A stretch of DNA of 64,000 nucleotides from Aureliella helgolandensis (GCF_007752135.1 NZ_CP036298.1:992001-1056000); one strand, 5' to 3'; counted from the stretch's first letter, positions 37,047-47,211 are shown. The notes: generated from the sequence alone by a model not told the origin. Numbers and translations: made by a program.

Positions 37047-38336
37047 CTAAGTCGTCTCACGAAAGAAGGGCACTGTGTAGGGACCTTCGGGGATGACGGC
37101 CACGGCGCCGTCTGGACTGCGGCCAAGACTCTCCTCCACGATGTCTTGAAGCGAATGAGTCACACGGACACCCGTGAGTTGATGGTCCGATTCCCGAAGT
37201 CCGCTGGTAACCAAAGTGACGTTGCCAACTTTCATCGGTTTGGTCTGCATCTGCGTCTGCCATTCATCGATGGCCGCGTGAGGCTTAGGCAGAATGCTGC
37301 TGACAAAGCGGTCGGGCCCGAGTTCGACGAGTTTTCGTTGAGCGGCGACAAACTCGTCCGATCCCATGCCTTCGGAGCAGGACGAAACGATGATCAGGTC
37401 ACCTCCTGGTTCCAGGATGTCCATCGCGCAAACCATGCCCTTGACCGTCTGATAGTAGGTCTTGTCCAGTGGATCTCCTGCGGCACTCGTGACGACCGTT
37501 GAGAACCGCCGCGAAACAGGGATTTCGCAATATTGGCGAACATAGTCCACGGCTGCCTGGTGGCTTTCGACGATCTCTCCAAAGTTGACGAATGACAGCT
37601 TGCGCTGCTCGTCAATGACGGTGTTGATTGCGAGTGCTCCTCCGAGCATCTTCACAATTTCGAGTTGCTCTTCGTGGAGCGGGTTGCCGGCTAGGTTGCA
37701 ACTGTCGGCCAAGGGATCGGCCATGAAGCGTCCGCTGTGAAACGTTGTAATCGTCTCGGCGTGGGCCAGCCCGGGAGCGATCACTTTGCGGCCTCCTGAA
37801 TAGCCCGCCATGAAGTGAGGCTCCACCAGTCCGGTCGCAATGCGCAGATCGGCCTCCACAAAACGGCGATCCAGTCGGACGGTGGTTCCACGGGTCGAGG
37901 TGGCTCCAAGAAATACATGGTCCGCGTCGTTGCGCGCGTCGTGATTGACGACGCGTACGTTGTCCAGCACCCACGGATCCCCGATCAGCTGCTGTAGTTC
38001 CGAGCCGACATTCGGCCGGTGCAGCCCAGTTGCAACGAGAATGGTAATCGCTTCAGCAGGGATGCCGGCTTCGAACAATGTCTCAATGATCGGTCGGAGA
38101 AATAGATGATTGGGGACAGGGCGAGTGATGTCGCACACAGCGATGCAGACCGAGCGAGCCGTTTGCGCCAGCGTAGCAAGTGACGCTGCACCGACCGGTG
38201 ATGTGAGCGCCGCTTGCACCGCCGCCCGTGGATCTTCGATCTGCGGCATCAGGGGCTTGCGGATGACCGTGATATTGGCATTGTCCGGAAGCGTTAGCGA
38301 TTGCTTGCCGGTGCCATAGAGTAGGTCGATTTGCAT
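37047..38336 (-). CDS. larA: LarA-family (DUF2088) nickel-dependent racemase
   Basis: The protein has 429 residues from the ATG at 38336 (MQIDLLYGTG). Landmarks match Lactobacillus LarA closely: CDITRPVPN, TGLHRPN (His106), EPHFMAGYSGGRK (His174 and Lys184) and TFHSG (His200). In LarA the equivalent Lys184 carries the nickel-pincer nucleotide, His200 binds Ni, and His108/His174 do the proton transfer, so all catalytic elements are present. Family members racemise lactate or other 2-hydroxyacids. The lactate permease gene ends 13 bp upstream on the same strand, supporting lactate as substrate. The cofactor genes larB, larC and larE are not in the window. Confidence 0.85.
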   Translation of the reverse strand: MQIDLLYGTGKQSLTLPDNANITVIRKPLMPQIEDPRAAVQAALTSPVGAASLATLAQTARSVCIAVCDITRPVPNHLFLRPIIETLFEAGIPAEAITILVATGLHRPNVGSELQQLIGDPWVLDNVRVVNHDARNDADHVFLGATSTRGTTVRLDRRFVEADLRIATGLVEPHFMAGYSGGRKVIAPGLAHAETITTFHSGRFMADPLADSCNLAGNPLHEEQLEIVKMLGGALAINTVIDEQRKLSFVNFGEIVESHQAAVDYVRQYCEIPVSRRFSTVVTSAAGDPLDKTYYQTVKGMVCAMDILEPGGDLIIVSSCSEGMGSDEFVAAQRKLVELGPDRFVSSILPKPHAAIDEWQTQMQTKPMKVGNVTLVTSGLRESDHQLTGVRVTHSLQDIVEESLGRSPDGAVAVIPEGPYTVPFFRETT

Positions 38337-38349
38337 GGTATCGAGGACC

Positions 38350-40092
38350 TTACAAGAGTAGATCGGAGAACAGCCAAAAGACAATCCCCGGCGTCAGTGC
38401 GTAGTAGAAGAAGACCACACATGTCTTACGGATGACAGCCCCTTCTTGACCTGTGAGTCCTACAACCGCCGAAGCGGCGACCACGTTGTGTACGCAGATC
38501 GTGTTCCCTGCGGCGCCGCCGATTGCCTGCAGTGCGACGATCCAGACGGGGTCCATTCCAATGCGGACGCCGACGTCGAACTGGAATAGTGAGAACATCA
38601 TATTACTTACCGTGTTGCTTCCCGCGACTGCAGCGCCGAGGCCACCGATCATTGGTGCAAGCGCGGGCCATGCGGAGCCCATCAGCCTCGCAGCGCCTTC
38701 CGCAAGGGCGATCGGCATGTCGGGGTATCCGTGGGAGCCACCACCACTATTGATGAAAACCTGTACCATCGCTACCGCAAACAGGAGCGCCGGGCTGGCA
38801 CGGTACATCGTTCGCGCCGAGCTCACCCACGCCTTGGCGTAGCCGCCGCTGGTGAAGCCGTTGAACGTCTTGAAGTAGGCAAAGGCGATCAGTGAAACGA
38901 GTAGGAACACCATGCCCGGCAAGTAGAGCGGCTGCACCGTTTGATAAAGAGAGGTCCCAAAGAATCCACTCTCGGGATTGCCTGCGTCGAACGCGAACGG
39001 GACCGTGAAACTCAGTGTGTTTACGGTAAATGCCTTGAGCGCGGGAATCACTCGAGTTGCGACCAGAATCGCCGCCACCATTAGATAGGGCATCCATGCG
39101 GAGAACGTCCCTATGGGCCGATCCGATTGCGCGTCGGAATGCGGTATGACCGTTCCCGTCCACGACGCATCCCACTGGTCTTCCGGTGCAAAGTCCCAAA
39201 TCTTCTCGGCAGAGGGCATGAGAAATCCACGCGACGACGCGAAGACGACGATCGCGAGCCCGATGAGCCCGCCGAGTATGGACGGAAATTCGGGGCCCAG
39301 AAAAATGGCAGTAAGCAGGTATGGAATTGTCATCGAAAACGCTGCGAATAGTGCAAATGGCGCCACCGCAAGCCCGTCGCGAAATGATCTACTTGGCCCG
39401 AAAAACTTAGTCATTAAGGTGACCATCAGCAGCGGAATGAGTGTGCCGAGCACTGCGTGAATCAATGCCACACGGATCCCTATGAAGTGCAGAAAGTCGC
39501 TCCAACCCTCGGCACCCTGAGCGAACCCGAGTTGGGTTGCATACTCGCGGACCACGTCGCCGCCAGCACCCGAGAGTCCGGTGTTAATCCCGATCAATAT
39601 CGGCGTCCCGGCTGCGCCGAAGGAAACGGGAGTACTTTGAATCACCATACCCGCAAACACGGCTGCGAGAGGAGGGAAACGCAGACCTACCATTAAGGGC
39701 ACAGCGAGCGCAGCCGGCGTTCCAAAACCCGCTGCACCTTCAATAAATGAGCCGAAGAGCCAGGCAATGATGATCGCTTGGATCCGCCGATCAGGCGATA
39801 TCGACAAGAAATTTCGCCGGATCTGTGCCATCGCTCCGCATTGTTCGAGAGTGTTCAACAGCAGTACGGCGCCGAACACAATAAAGAGCAACGAGCAAGC
39901 GATCACAAAACCTTTGGTACTGGCTGCCGCAACCTGCACCCCAGGCAAGTCCCAAATCGCCAAGGCCAGCACACAGACGGTGATGTAGCATAGCGGCATG
40001 GCGCGGCTTGCCGGCCATCGAAACCCGACTAAGAAAACGCCTACGGTCAAGATCGGCGTCAGCGCCAAGATGGCAAGCAATGTAGGGGACAT
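38350..40092 (-). CDS. lctP: L-lactate permease
   Basis: This integral membrane importer of the LctP family takes up lactate, and often glycolate, with protons. It has 580 residues and about 13-14 membrane helices. Characteristic stretches are [78 protein letters not shown] and [29 protein letters not shown], all typical of the family. It is first in a two-gene unit with the LarA racemase, so L- and D-lactate could both be taken up and interconverted. No lactate dehydrogenase gene is adjacent. Confidence 0.95.
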   Translation of the reverse strand: MSPTLLAILALTPILTVGVFLVGFRWPASRAMPLCYITVCVLALAIWDLPGVQVAAASTKGFVIACSLLFIVFGAVLLLNTLEQCGAMAQIRRNFLSISPDRRIQAIIIAWLFGSFIEGAAGFGTPAALAVPLMVGLRFPPLAAVFAGMVIQSTPVSFGAAGTPILIGINTGLSGAGGDVVREYATQLGFAQGAEGWSDFLHFIGIRVALIHAVLGTLIPLLMVTLMTKFFGPSRSFRDGLAVAPFALFAAFSMTIPYLLTAIFLGPEFPSILGGLIGLAIVVFASSRGFLMPSAEKIWDFAPEDQWDASWTGTVIPHSDAQSDRPIGTFSAWMPYLMVAAILVATRVIPALKAFTVNTLSFTVPFAFDAGNPESGFFGTSLYQTVQPLYLPGMVFLLVSLIAFAYFKTFNGFTSGGYAKAWVSSARTMYRASPALLFAVAMVQVFINSGGGSHGYPDMPIALAEGAARLMGSAWPALAPMIGGLGAAVAGSNTVSNMMFSLFQFDVGVRIGMDPVWIVALQAIGGAAGNTICVHNVVAASAVVGLTGQEGAVIRKTCVVFFYYALTPGIVFWLFSDLLL

Positions 40093-40505
40093 GTGAGGCT
40101 AACTTCAATCGTTGAATTAAATTGCTTGGTGGGTACAAGGCGGTCTGCGTAGTGCGCCCTTAGCTTGGCCAAACGGATGCTTATGATATAGAGGCTTCCT
40201 CCAGCAAAATGTGGGTTCTCAAGCTAACATTGCGGGAGAGGAAGCCTCGGCGGTGTCAAATCTAACGCTGGAAGCCTTACCGTTGCAAGCGCCGCCGAGC
40301 AAATCAGGCAATTTGTTCGCCAGAAGATAAAATAGTTTCAGCAGTTTGCCGCCAAATTGTTTGCGAACTTTGCCGAGTTAGTACAGATGCTGCATCACAC
40401 CCTTGAGCTGGTTAATGCGTGCACGTATCAATTGCGGCAACTCGGCCAGCCTTGTGGCGGCTGGTTGTTTTCGCAGCTCGCACCCGAAACCAAACAAGTG
40501 CTGCG

Positions 40506-40612
40506 GACCGTCGGAACAATAAGTGTCGCCAAATCGCTCCGCCGATCGGCATTTTCCCGAACGAATCGGCGGAGCGGTTCGCGACTACGTGTCAATAATT
40601 GTTCCGACGGTC
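40506..40612. repeat. Nested inverted repeat of about 107 bp, possible MITE-like or structured RNA element
   Basis: The outer arms are GACCGTCGGAACAAT (40506-40520) and its complement (40598-40612). Inner arms CGCTCCGCCGAT and ATCGGCGGAGCG pair again around a loop near 40550-40562. Imperfect pairing between the two stems (GTGTCGC against GACACGTAGTCGCG) makes nearly the whole segment one long hairpin. Confidence 0.8.
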
Positions 40613-40707
40613 TCTAGTACCATCAAGCAACTAGGCAAAAACAGTCGTCCTTTGACTGAGAACACGAAACGATTCGATTGCGTCCAGCCGGTGCCGCCGA
40701 TGAGCCC

Positions 40708-40752
40708 CGAGAAAAAGAGGTCATGCTCAATAGCGTGCTGTGCTTTTTCTCG
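40708..40752 (-). terminator. Possible terminator of the sulfatase operon
   Basis: CGAGAAAAAG (40708-40717) and CTTTTTCTCG (40743-40752) form an inverted repeat just past the stop of the second sulfatase gene. The minus-strand transcript would end in CTTTTTCTCG. The loop is long and the stem AT-rich, so the call is weak. Confidence 0.35.
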
Positions 40753-40759
40753 TGTTTGA

Positions 40760-42202
40760 CTACTTACCAGGAAGAGGAGGCGTTTGCGGACGCTTGGCAA
40801 TTGGGTCAAAGAAACGCATGTTGGTGCCGACACGATCGTAGTCACCCAGGTCTTCACGCATTCCCTCGGCCAAATTGAGCAGCCGTGCGACGACATCGGG
40901 ATGCTGGTCGGCGACGCTTGTCGTTTCTCCGATATCGTTCTCTAAATCGACTAGGAATGGCTGATCGAAGCCGATACGATCGGCGGGCGCGATATGTACG
41001 TTCCTGCTGAACGGAGCAGCTCCGACCGGCTCTCGATCACGTGGCAAGTGAAGCTTCCACTTCCCTTGTCTGACCGCTTGAAGGTGAACACGCAGGTAAT
41101 AGAAGAACGCTTTGTCTTGATCAGCCTTGTCGAACTCACCATGAAATAAGTGACAAATGTCTTCGCCGTCGATCACGCGATCTCTGGGCAACTCAGCTCC
41201 GGCGAACGCGGCCAAAGTTGGTAGGATGTCCAACGTGCTGGCCAGCTTGTCACAAGTTGTCCCCGCGGGTACTCGCTCAGGGCCCCACAGGATTGTCGGT
41301 ACACGCACGCCACCCTCAAACGTCGATACCTTTCCGCTGCGTAGCGGCCCCGCCGAACCACCGTGGTCGCTTGGAAGATGACCATCGGCATGCCCCTTGT
41401 TCTTGATCAGCCACGGCCCGTTGTCGCTGGTGAATAAGACGTAGGTATTCTGTTTCAACCCTGCCTTGTTAATCGCGTCGAGAATTCGACCGACGCTATA
41501 ATCCAGCTCTTCGATCACATCTCCGTAGAGCCCACGTTGGCTTTGGCCTCGAAACTCCTTGGAAGCAGCAAGCCGAGTGTGTGGCATCGAATGCGGTAGA
41601 TAAACGAAGAACGGCTGATCGCGATTCTGGTTGATAAAATCGATCGCTTCGTCGGTATAGCGCTGCGTGAGCGTTGCCAGCTCCGTTTCCCGCTCGATCA
41701 ACTGATCGTTCCGATACAGATTCACGATTTTGTCGTTGCTAGTAGGCGTTCCGTAGAAGTAGTCGAATCCTTGCTGATGCGGAAAGAGATCTCTCTGGAA
41801 ACCCGTCTGTGAGTGACCCGCCAGATCCCACTTGCCAAAACATGCGGTAGCATACCCTTTCCCTTTGAGCAATTCGGCGATCGTGATTTCATCGCGATGT
41901 AGGACTGGGTGGATCTTTTTGATGTTGCCTCGCTCGGCTACCCGCATGGGATAGCAACCTGTCATGATCGCTGCTCGAGAAGGACCGCAGATCGGTTGTG
42001 CATAGAAGTCCGTGAACTTCAAACCTTCGCTCGCCATCGCATCGAGACGCGGCGTACGAATGTCGGGCGATCCGTAACTGCCGACATCCTGGTAACCTTG
42101 ATCGTCAGCGAAGATGACGACAAAATTGGGCGGACGTTCGGCGGCTTGAACGAAGGGTGCGATCGATGCCATGACAAGAGCAGCTTTGAGGATTGGTTGC
42201 AT
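40760..42202 (-). CDS. Secreted arylsulfatase-type sulfatase
   Basis: The enzyme hydrolyses sulfate esters. It has 480 residues with a signal peptide (MQPILKAALVMASIAPFVQAAE). The metal-binding FADDQGYQDVG precedes the formylglycine motif CGPSRAAIMTG with Cys72, to be oxidised by a sulfatase-modifying enzyme not found here. GKWDLAG, PHSMPHTRLA and TSDNGPWL are further family marks. It follows another sulfatase with a 58-bp gap. Planctomycetes use such enzymes on sulfated algal polysaccharides; the exact substrate is unknown. Confidence 0.93.
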   Translation of the reverse strand: MQPILKAALVMASIAPFVQAAERPPNFVVIFADDQGYQDVGSYGSPDIRTPRLDAMASEGLKFTDFYAQPICGPSRAAIMTGCYPMRVAERGNIKKIHPVLHRDEITIAELLKGKGYATACFGKWDLAGHSQTGFQRDLFPHQQGFDYFYGTPTSNDKIVNLYRNDQLIERETELATLTQRYTDEAIDFINQNRDQPFFVYLPHSMPHTRLAASKEFRGQSQRGLYGDVIEELDYSVGRILDAINKAGLKQNTYVLFTSDNGPWLIKNKGHADGHLPSDHGGSAGPLRSGKVSTFEGGVRVPTILWGPERVPAGTTCDKLASTLDILPTLAAFAGAELPRDRVIDGEDICHLFHGEFDKADQDKAFFYYLRVHLQAVRQGKWKLHLPRDREPVGAAPFSRNVHIAPADRIGFDQPFLVDLENDIGETTSVADQHPDVVARLLNLAEGMREDLGDYDRVGTNMRFFDPIAKRPQTPPLPGK

Positions 42203-42260
42203 CTAGTTTGCCTTGCAGGGGGATGGACGTTTATGTCGTATTGTAAAACACTGTCGACGA

Positions 42261-43652
42261 TCAGTACGAAAGCGTTCCGCCTCTTGCGGGCTTCTGCGTT
42301 TCAGCTTCCCACCATTCGTTGGGACCTTCTTCGACGATGTCATTCCACGTTTGCAGCAAGATCGCTTTCATTTCCGCAGTTTTGGCAGGCATCTTCGCTG
42401 CCAGGTTGTCTTTTTCTTGCCAATCCTTCTGCGCATCGAACAGTTGGAATGCGGACAACGTATCGTTGGCGACCATTTTCCAATTGCCGATCCGCATCGC
42501 GACGCGGTCTCCGGGAGGAGAAACATGGGTGCGCCAGAACATTGGAATCTTACGTTCAATCGTATTTCCGGCGAACACCGGAAGCATACTCGCTCCATCG
42601 ATCGCGCGATCTTTCGGCAAGGGAATGCCGACTATGTCCAGCACTGTCGAAAAAATATCCGTCCCAATCACCGGTGTATCGCTCACGGTTCCCGCTTGGA
42701 TGTGTCCCGGCCAGCGAGCGAGGAAGGGAACACGGATGCCGCCTTCGTAGTCGTTGCGTTTGTTACCTCGCAAGCCGCCAGTGCTTCCACCGCTGCTCGG
42801 AACGGGACCATTGTCCGACGTGAAAATAAGCAGAGTGTTGTCTGCCACACCTTGAGCTTCGAGCGTTTCTATGATCTTTCCTAGGGCAAAATCCAGTTGA
42901 GTGATGTTGCCGAAATAAGTGCTGTCCCTTTCACTTTGTCCCGGGTAGAGAGCGGAGAATTTTCTGTCTGTCGCGATTGGCTTATGGGGCTCGTGAAACC
43001 AGGCCGAGAGCACAAATGGCTTAGACGCATCGCGCACGTCGGCCAGCCAGTGAATTGCCTCGTCGGCGACCAGTGGGGCGGAGTAGCCCACGGTCTCGCC
43101 AACCGCTTCACCATTTCGGATGAAGTTGTTTGGATTCTTATGACTCGGCTCAGCATTGTTTTGCGTCGCCATCCAGTAGTCATAGCCCCCTTGCTGCCCC
43201 GGTTGAGGATACTCGGGGTTGCCGAATTGCTGACGGGAAAGAAGATGCCATTTGCCAACGTGACAGGTTTGATAGCCAATCGTCTTCAGCAATTGGGGGT
43301 AAGTGATTTCACTGGCTCGCAGATGTGCTTCGTGAATCCCAGAAAGGTGACGGTAGACACCATTGCGATACGGCGTGCGACCGGTGAGGATCGCCGAACG
43401 CGATGGCGAGCAAACTCCGCAAGCCGAATAGCCCTGCGTAAATTTCACACCTTCGGCAGCCAGTTTGTCCAAGTTCGGCGATTGGATGATCTCATGACCA
43501 TAAGTAGCACAGTCGCCCCACCCCATGTCATCGGCGACCACCACAACGATGTTGGGGCGCGAGTCGCGAAGTGTTTCAGCGCGACTTCCGTTGCTTGGAG
43601 CCAGCAGGGCCGCCAAGACCCCGGCAAGTTGCAATAGCTTTTGTGGACTCAT
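42261..43652 (-). CDS. Secreted sulfatase
   Basis: The protein has 463 residues with a signal peptide (LLQLAGVLAALLAPSNGSRAET). It shows VVADDMGWGDCATYGH, then CSPSRSAILTGRTPYRNGVY with the formylglycine Cys81, CHVGKWHL, WFHEPHKPI and FTSDNGPVP. It is the first gene of a two-sulfatase unit; the pair may remove different sulfate groups from the same glycan. CxPSR in both means both need Cys-type formylglycine generation. Confidence 0.93.
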   Translation of the reverse strand: MSPQKLLQLAGVLAALLAPSNGSRAETLRDSRPNIVVVVADDMGWGDCATYGHEIIQSPNLDKLAAEGVKFTQGYSACGVCSPSRSAILTGRTPYRNGVYRHLSGIHEAHLRASEITYPQLLKTIGYQTCHVGKWHLLSRQQFGNPEYPQPGQQGGYDYWMATQNNAEPSHKNPNNFIRNGEAVGETVGYSAPLVADEAIHWLADVRDASKPFVLSAWFHEPHKPIATDRKFSALYPGQSERDSTYFGNITQLDFALGKIIETLEAQGVADNTLLIFTSDNGPVPSSGGSTGGLRGNKRNDYEGGIRVPFLARWPGHIQAGTVSDTPVIGTDIFSTVLDIVGIPLPKDRAIDGASMLPVFAGNTIERKIPMFWRTHVSPPGDRVAMRIGNWKMVANDTLSAFQLFDAQKDWQEKDNLAAKMPAKTAEMKAILLQTWNDIVEEGPNEWWEAETQKPARGGTLSY

Positions 43653-43989
43653 TATTGTTATACCAATTTGCGAATGGGGGCTTCATGATTCATTGCTTGA
43701 CGCGCTGTTGGTTGGCCCGCTAGTGCGGTGAGTGTTTCGATTCTTCGTAGTCTGCAAATGCGAAGGCCGCTTTGCTCTTGGTCTGTTTACACCACGGTGG
43801 TTCCGGTTGGCTGCTCACATTGGTCATGGTACCAATTCGGATCGTGGTGATGCACAAGACAGTTTCAGCCACCGTAGCCCTGGTCATCAGTCAGGACGGT
43901 CGCCATGCTGGAGCGAGAACCCTGCATTCATTTTGAGTGGATGAATTCGGCGATCGCGCCGACGTTATTCGCGATGCTCGCCTACGATG
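43653..43989. other. Intergenic region upstream of the sulfatase operon
   Basis: Nothing recognisable; it ends with a small palindrome (GGCGATCGCGCC near 43950) downstream of the zincin gene. Confidence 0.4.
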
Positions 43990-44736
43990 TCAAAAATCGC
44001 CCCAAATCTGAGCGAGCAACGCAAACATTCTTGGATCGTGTTGTTTGAGTTCCGCGCGTACAAAAGGATAGAAGTCGTTCACGCCTAAGTATGCCTCTGT
44101 TGACTCGGCGAAGTATTCTTTATGGTTATTCATCCCGTAGTGGCGGGCGGTTTGATGATCGTGGGTGAGGACATTATCGTATCCACCCGAATTCTTAGCC
44201 GCTTCAAATAGCGTCCGAATCTCTGGAGCCTGCCATCCTAAAACTTGGTCGTGGTACGCGTGCGCGAGTTCATGCATGATCGCATAAGGGTGCTTGCCCC
44301 ATTGTTTGCGCTCGAGCAAGTGATCGACATTCGGAACATGAACATGCCTTGCCATTGCGGGATTGAATCCGTTGTCCTTCAACCAGTCGCGATTCGGATG
44401 ATAGACCAAGCCGCGCCCCTGTCCTGCCCATTCGATCCAAATGGGTAGCTTTTGCAGTTCGGCGAGCGTCTCGCCTTTAATAACGTAAGTACAACGCTGA
44501 AGATGATTCGCTAACGCATCGAGCGCCCGCTGCCCCTTCTCCGCGTGTTCATCCGTCAACATCATCGGGTCCACCTTGACCGTCCATCCTTCGATTTGGC
44601 GAACGGTGGGCTGGTAGAAGGCTGGCGAGCTGTCGTCACCCCGTAGATCCGTGGGGAGCAGTAGCAGTAGAAGGCAAGCAAGTAGAAGCTTCTTTCGAGT
44701 ACTGCCGACCCTACCTTGCTCAATGATAGTGTTCAT
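43990..44736 (-). CDS. Secreted zincin-like metallopeptidase
   Basis: The protein has 248 residues from the ATG at 44736, which has GGGAAAGAG just upstream; an in-frame start at 44799 would add 21 residues. A signal peptide (KKLLLACLLLLLLPTDLRG) is followed by a domain with HELAHAYHDQ; the two His and the Glu are as expected for a zinc site. A downstream Glu in EYFAESTEAYLG about 52 residues later is the likely third ligand, so the fold is gluzincin-like. Similar proteins are annotated in Pirellulaceae as hypothetical or as 'anthrax toxin lethal factor-type'. It follows the sulfatases by 337 bp and may share their biology. Confidence 0.8.
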   Translation of the reverse strand: MNTIIEQGRVGSTRKKLLLACLLLLLLPTDLRGDDSSPAFYQPTVRQIEGWTVKVDPMMLTDEHAEKGQRALDALANHLQRCTYVIKGETLAELQKLPIWIEWAGQGRGLVYHPNRDWLKDNGFNPAMARHVHVPNVDHLLERKQWGKHPYAIMHELAHAYHDQVLGWQAPEIRTLFEAAKNSGGYDNVLTHDHQTARHYGMNNHKEYFAESTEAYLGVNDFYPFVRAELKQHDPRMFALLAQIWGDF

Positions 44737-44799
44737 CACTCTTTCCCTTTTTAGTAAGAATGTCTTGGAATCGAGCATCGACTTGGGTTTGTTTTTCAT

Positions 44800-45382
44800 C
44801 GTGCCCTATAGCTTAACCTCAAATTGATCCCCCAAGCCGCCGGCAGATTAGACAATTCCACAGAGGCTAGCGATTGTGCGATTGGCATGGCAACGCCCCT
44901 CGCGGCTCGCAAGATGCTATGACAAGCTACCAAGTGACAGGGACACAGTGTACAAGCGACGGGTGAAGCGACGGGGACACAGCACTCCACTGAGCGATAG
45001 CTACAGGGGTAAAGCGATGGGGACACAGCACCCTACCGGACTGCAAGCTACGTGAGCTACGGTTGGAGCGACCAAGGAGCGACGGGGAGCTACAGCGACG
45101 GGGACACTGCACTCCACCAAAAGCGACGGGGACACAGCGCTCTACCAAGCTGCAGGAACGGGAGCTACGGAACGGGGACATGGCACTTTGCGGTCGATGC
45201 GGTGGCATCGCATACTTTGTTTCCAAAAAACTTTCCTCAAAAGGTGAAAGTAGTTGTAAGGGAGTTCGTTTCTCTCCGTCTGAACTTATATCGGTGCTGG
45301 AAAAACGACCGCCGACGCTTGTGGCGTGCTAGCAAAGACTGGTACGCGGGACGGTGAATCTTTTTACAGAGGGGCCACTTTC
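44800..45382. repeat. Array of ACGGGGACACAGCAC-type repeats upstream of the RAYT gene
   Basis: Six imperfect copies of (GCG)ACGGGGACACAGCACTC are spread over 44934-45188 (near 44934, 44969, 45014, 45096, 45122 and 45171). All are in the same orientation. Between them are short GC-rich spacers with variants of AGCTAC. The same 15-mer appears reversed downstream of the RAYT gene and in an array at 56.3-56.7 kb. Confidence 0.85.
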
Positions 45383-46429
45383 ATGGCTCGCTTAGCTCGC
45401 GCAAATCATTTTGCGTCGGAAGAGATTGCGATTGTGCACGTCTTCAATCGGGTCGTCCGACGCTGCTTTTTACTGGGCTACGATCCCGTAACCGGCAAGA
45501 ACTACGACCATCGCAAATCTTGGATCGAGGAGTTACTCAAGCAGCAAGCCAAGTTTTTTGCAGTGGACATACTCGCGTTTTCAATACTCTCCAACCATCT
45601 TCACCAACTCCTTCGCTCGCGGCCCGATGTGGTGGCGACGTGGGACGATACGGAAGTAGCTCGCCGGTGGTTGATGATCTGCCCTCAGCGCAAGGGGCCT
45701 GATGGCATGGCGCTGGAACCAAACGAAGCAGAGCTGAATTCGATTCGTACCGACCCCGATAAACTGAAAATGATCCGCTCGCGACTCAGCGATCTTTCGT
45801 GGTGGATGCGGCTGCTGTGTCAGAAGATTGCTCAGAAGGCTAATGCTGAAGAAGAGATTCGTGGGAAATTCTGGGAGAGTCGCTTCAAGGCTGTCCGAAT
45901 TCTTGATGAGCAAGGGTTGCTGGCCTGTGCGGCGTATGTTGATCTCAATCCGATTCGCGCCGATTTGGCTGAGCTGCTTGAAGACAGCGACTACACTTCG
46001 GTTCAGCGCCGTATTGCCGCCCTCCAGGAGGAAGCCGCTGACGCTGACAAGCAGCGGTCGGATAGTTTTCTGGCTCCGTTGACAATCGATGAACCGCGCA
46101 AAGCCCTGGAGCCCACTCCCAATCCGTGTGGGAAGCGTGCGAGCGATAAGGGGTTTCTGACAATGTCGGTTCAGTCGTATATCGAATTGCTCGACTGGAC
46201 AGCACGGCAGATCGTTCCCGGCAAACGCGGTAGTACCTCGACGGCGGCCCCGGCGGTCCTCGAACGTTTGCAGTTGGACGCTCCGACATGGTGCGAGCTT
46301 GTCCGCGACTTTGGTCGCTTATTCAGTTTAGTGGCGGGGCGTCCTCAAGTGATTGATGCCGCGCGTAGTCGAGGACGGCAAAGTCGATTCAGGGCCCCTC
46401 ACCGCCTGCGAGAATTGCTCCCCAACTAG
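45383..46429 (+). CDS. REP-associated tyrosine (Y1, IS200-like) transposase
   Basis: The protein has 348 residues from the ATG at 45383, behind AGAGGGG. The HUH site is NHLHQLL (His72, His74), embedded in FSILSNHLHQLLRSRPD. After a long helical insertion comes GKFWESRFKAVRILDEQGLLACAAYVDLNPIRADLAE, where the Tyr before VDLNPIRA is the usual neighbour of the second half-site. A C-terminal extension of about 120 residues is typical of the large planctomycete members. RAYTs cut and join at REP-type hairpin repeats. Here the gene lies between repeat copies in opposite orientation (44.9-45.2 kb and 46.66-46.96 kb). Confidence 0.88.
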   Translation: MARLARANHFASEEIAIVHVFNRVVRRCFLLGYDPVTGKNYDHRKSWIEELLKQQAKFFAVDILAFSILSNHLHQLLRSRPDVVATWDDTEVARRWLMICPQRKGPDGMALEPNEAELNSIRTDPDKLKMIRSRLSDLSWWMRLLCQKIAQKANAEEEIRGKFWESRFKAVRILDEQGLLACAAYVDLNPIRADLAELLEDSDYTSVQRRIAALQEEAADADKQRSDSFLAPLTIDEPRKALEPTPNPCGKRASDKGFLTMSVQSYIELLDWTARQIVPGKRGSTSTAAPAVLERLQLDAPTWCELVRDFGRLFSLVAGRPQVIDAARSRGRQSRFRAPHRLRELLPN

Positions 46430-47211
46430 GAGCCATTCGGTCGCTCATCGATTTCTTACAGGTTACTCTAGCCTTGCTACAGCCAGCTCGGTCGAACTTC
46501 GATTGGGCTCCCGCGATAGTTTGCATCGCCTCTATCTCTTGCTGGCCAGAGTGGCGTGATTGCGACGATGGTTCTCGTTACTACCATCATCGCGAGTTCT
46601 GGGGCTCACCTAGATTCCAATTTGACGAATCCACCACTCGTCGTGAACTCAATCCACCATTCCAGTGCTGTGTCCCCGTGTCTTTAAGTAGCATGGACCC
46701 CCGGTCCGCGAGAAAGTTGGGGCCGGATAAGCAATCATCCCAGTGCTTGGCTCTTCGTTTCGAGGGCATCTGGACCGAACCGTGACTGGTAATTGCCCCG
46801 CAACGGCGAACTGGCTGAGGACAATCACCGAACACAACCAGTCAAGGCTTCCATTCAAGTTCCGCTGCATTCGCTGGGCGTGTCGATTAAGAGCATTTCT
46901 CGTTCAAACACCGCGGTCGCACGTGAAAATTGAACCACCATCCAAGTGCAGTGTCCCCGCTCCTTCCGCTCCTTGGGGGTAGCGGATTGAGCGACAGGCT
47001 TCTTTGTTGGATGGTTATTGGCGACTAAAGAAGGGGGTGGGCGGCGAGTGCACGGCAATATATAAAGTTCCTACGCTTCATCGGCAAAATGTGCCATGGA
47101 AATTATTCGTTGCCGAACATCGTTCCAACTCGCTTTGCGATAGGACGCTAAGGAAACGCCTGAGTTTCGCCAGGCAATATTGTTGATCATTCCTGCTATC
47201 TGAGACGATCC
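46430..47211. repeat. RAYT downstream region with reversed GTGCTGTGTCCCCGT copies
   Basis: Two reversed copies of the 15-mer lie at 46665-46679 and 46946-46960 (the second with changes). Between them is GGACCCCCGGTCC, an imperfect hairpin also present in the 56-kb array. Bases from about 46383 (inside the RAYT 3' end) to about 46750 align with about 56065-56440. The rest to 47211 has no gene; the MoxR gene follows. Confidence 0.8.

Larger units (their letters stand above)
40093..40759. other. Long intergenic region with hairpin repeats
   Basis: No gene is recognised. GAGGCTTCCT and its complement lie about 50 bp apart near 40191-40250. A large nested inverted repeat occupies 40506-40612. A further inverted repeat, possibly a terminator, lies at 40708-40752. 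Confidence 0.5.

Noticed and set aside
44934-45188. Possible CRISPR array
   Set aside because: Repeats are short (about 15 bp), imperfect and irregularly spaced, and no cas genes are nearby.
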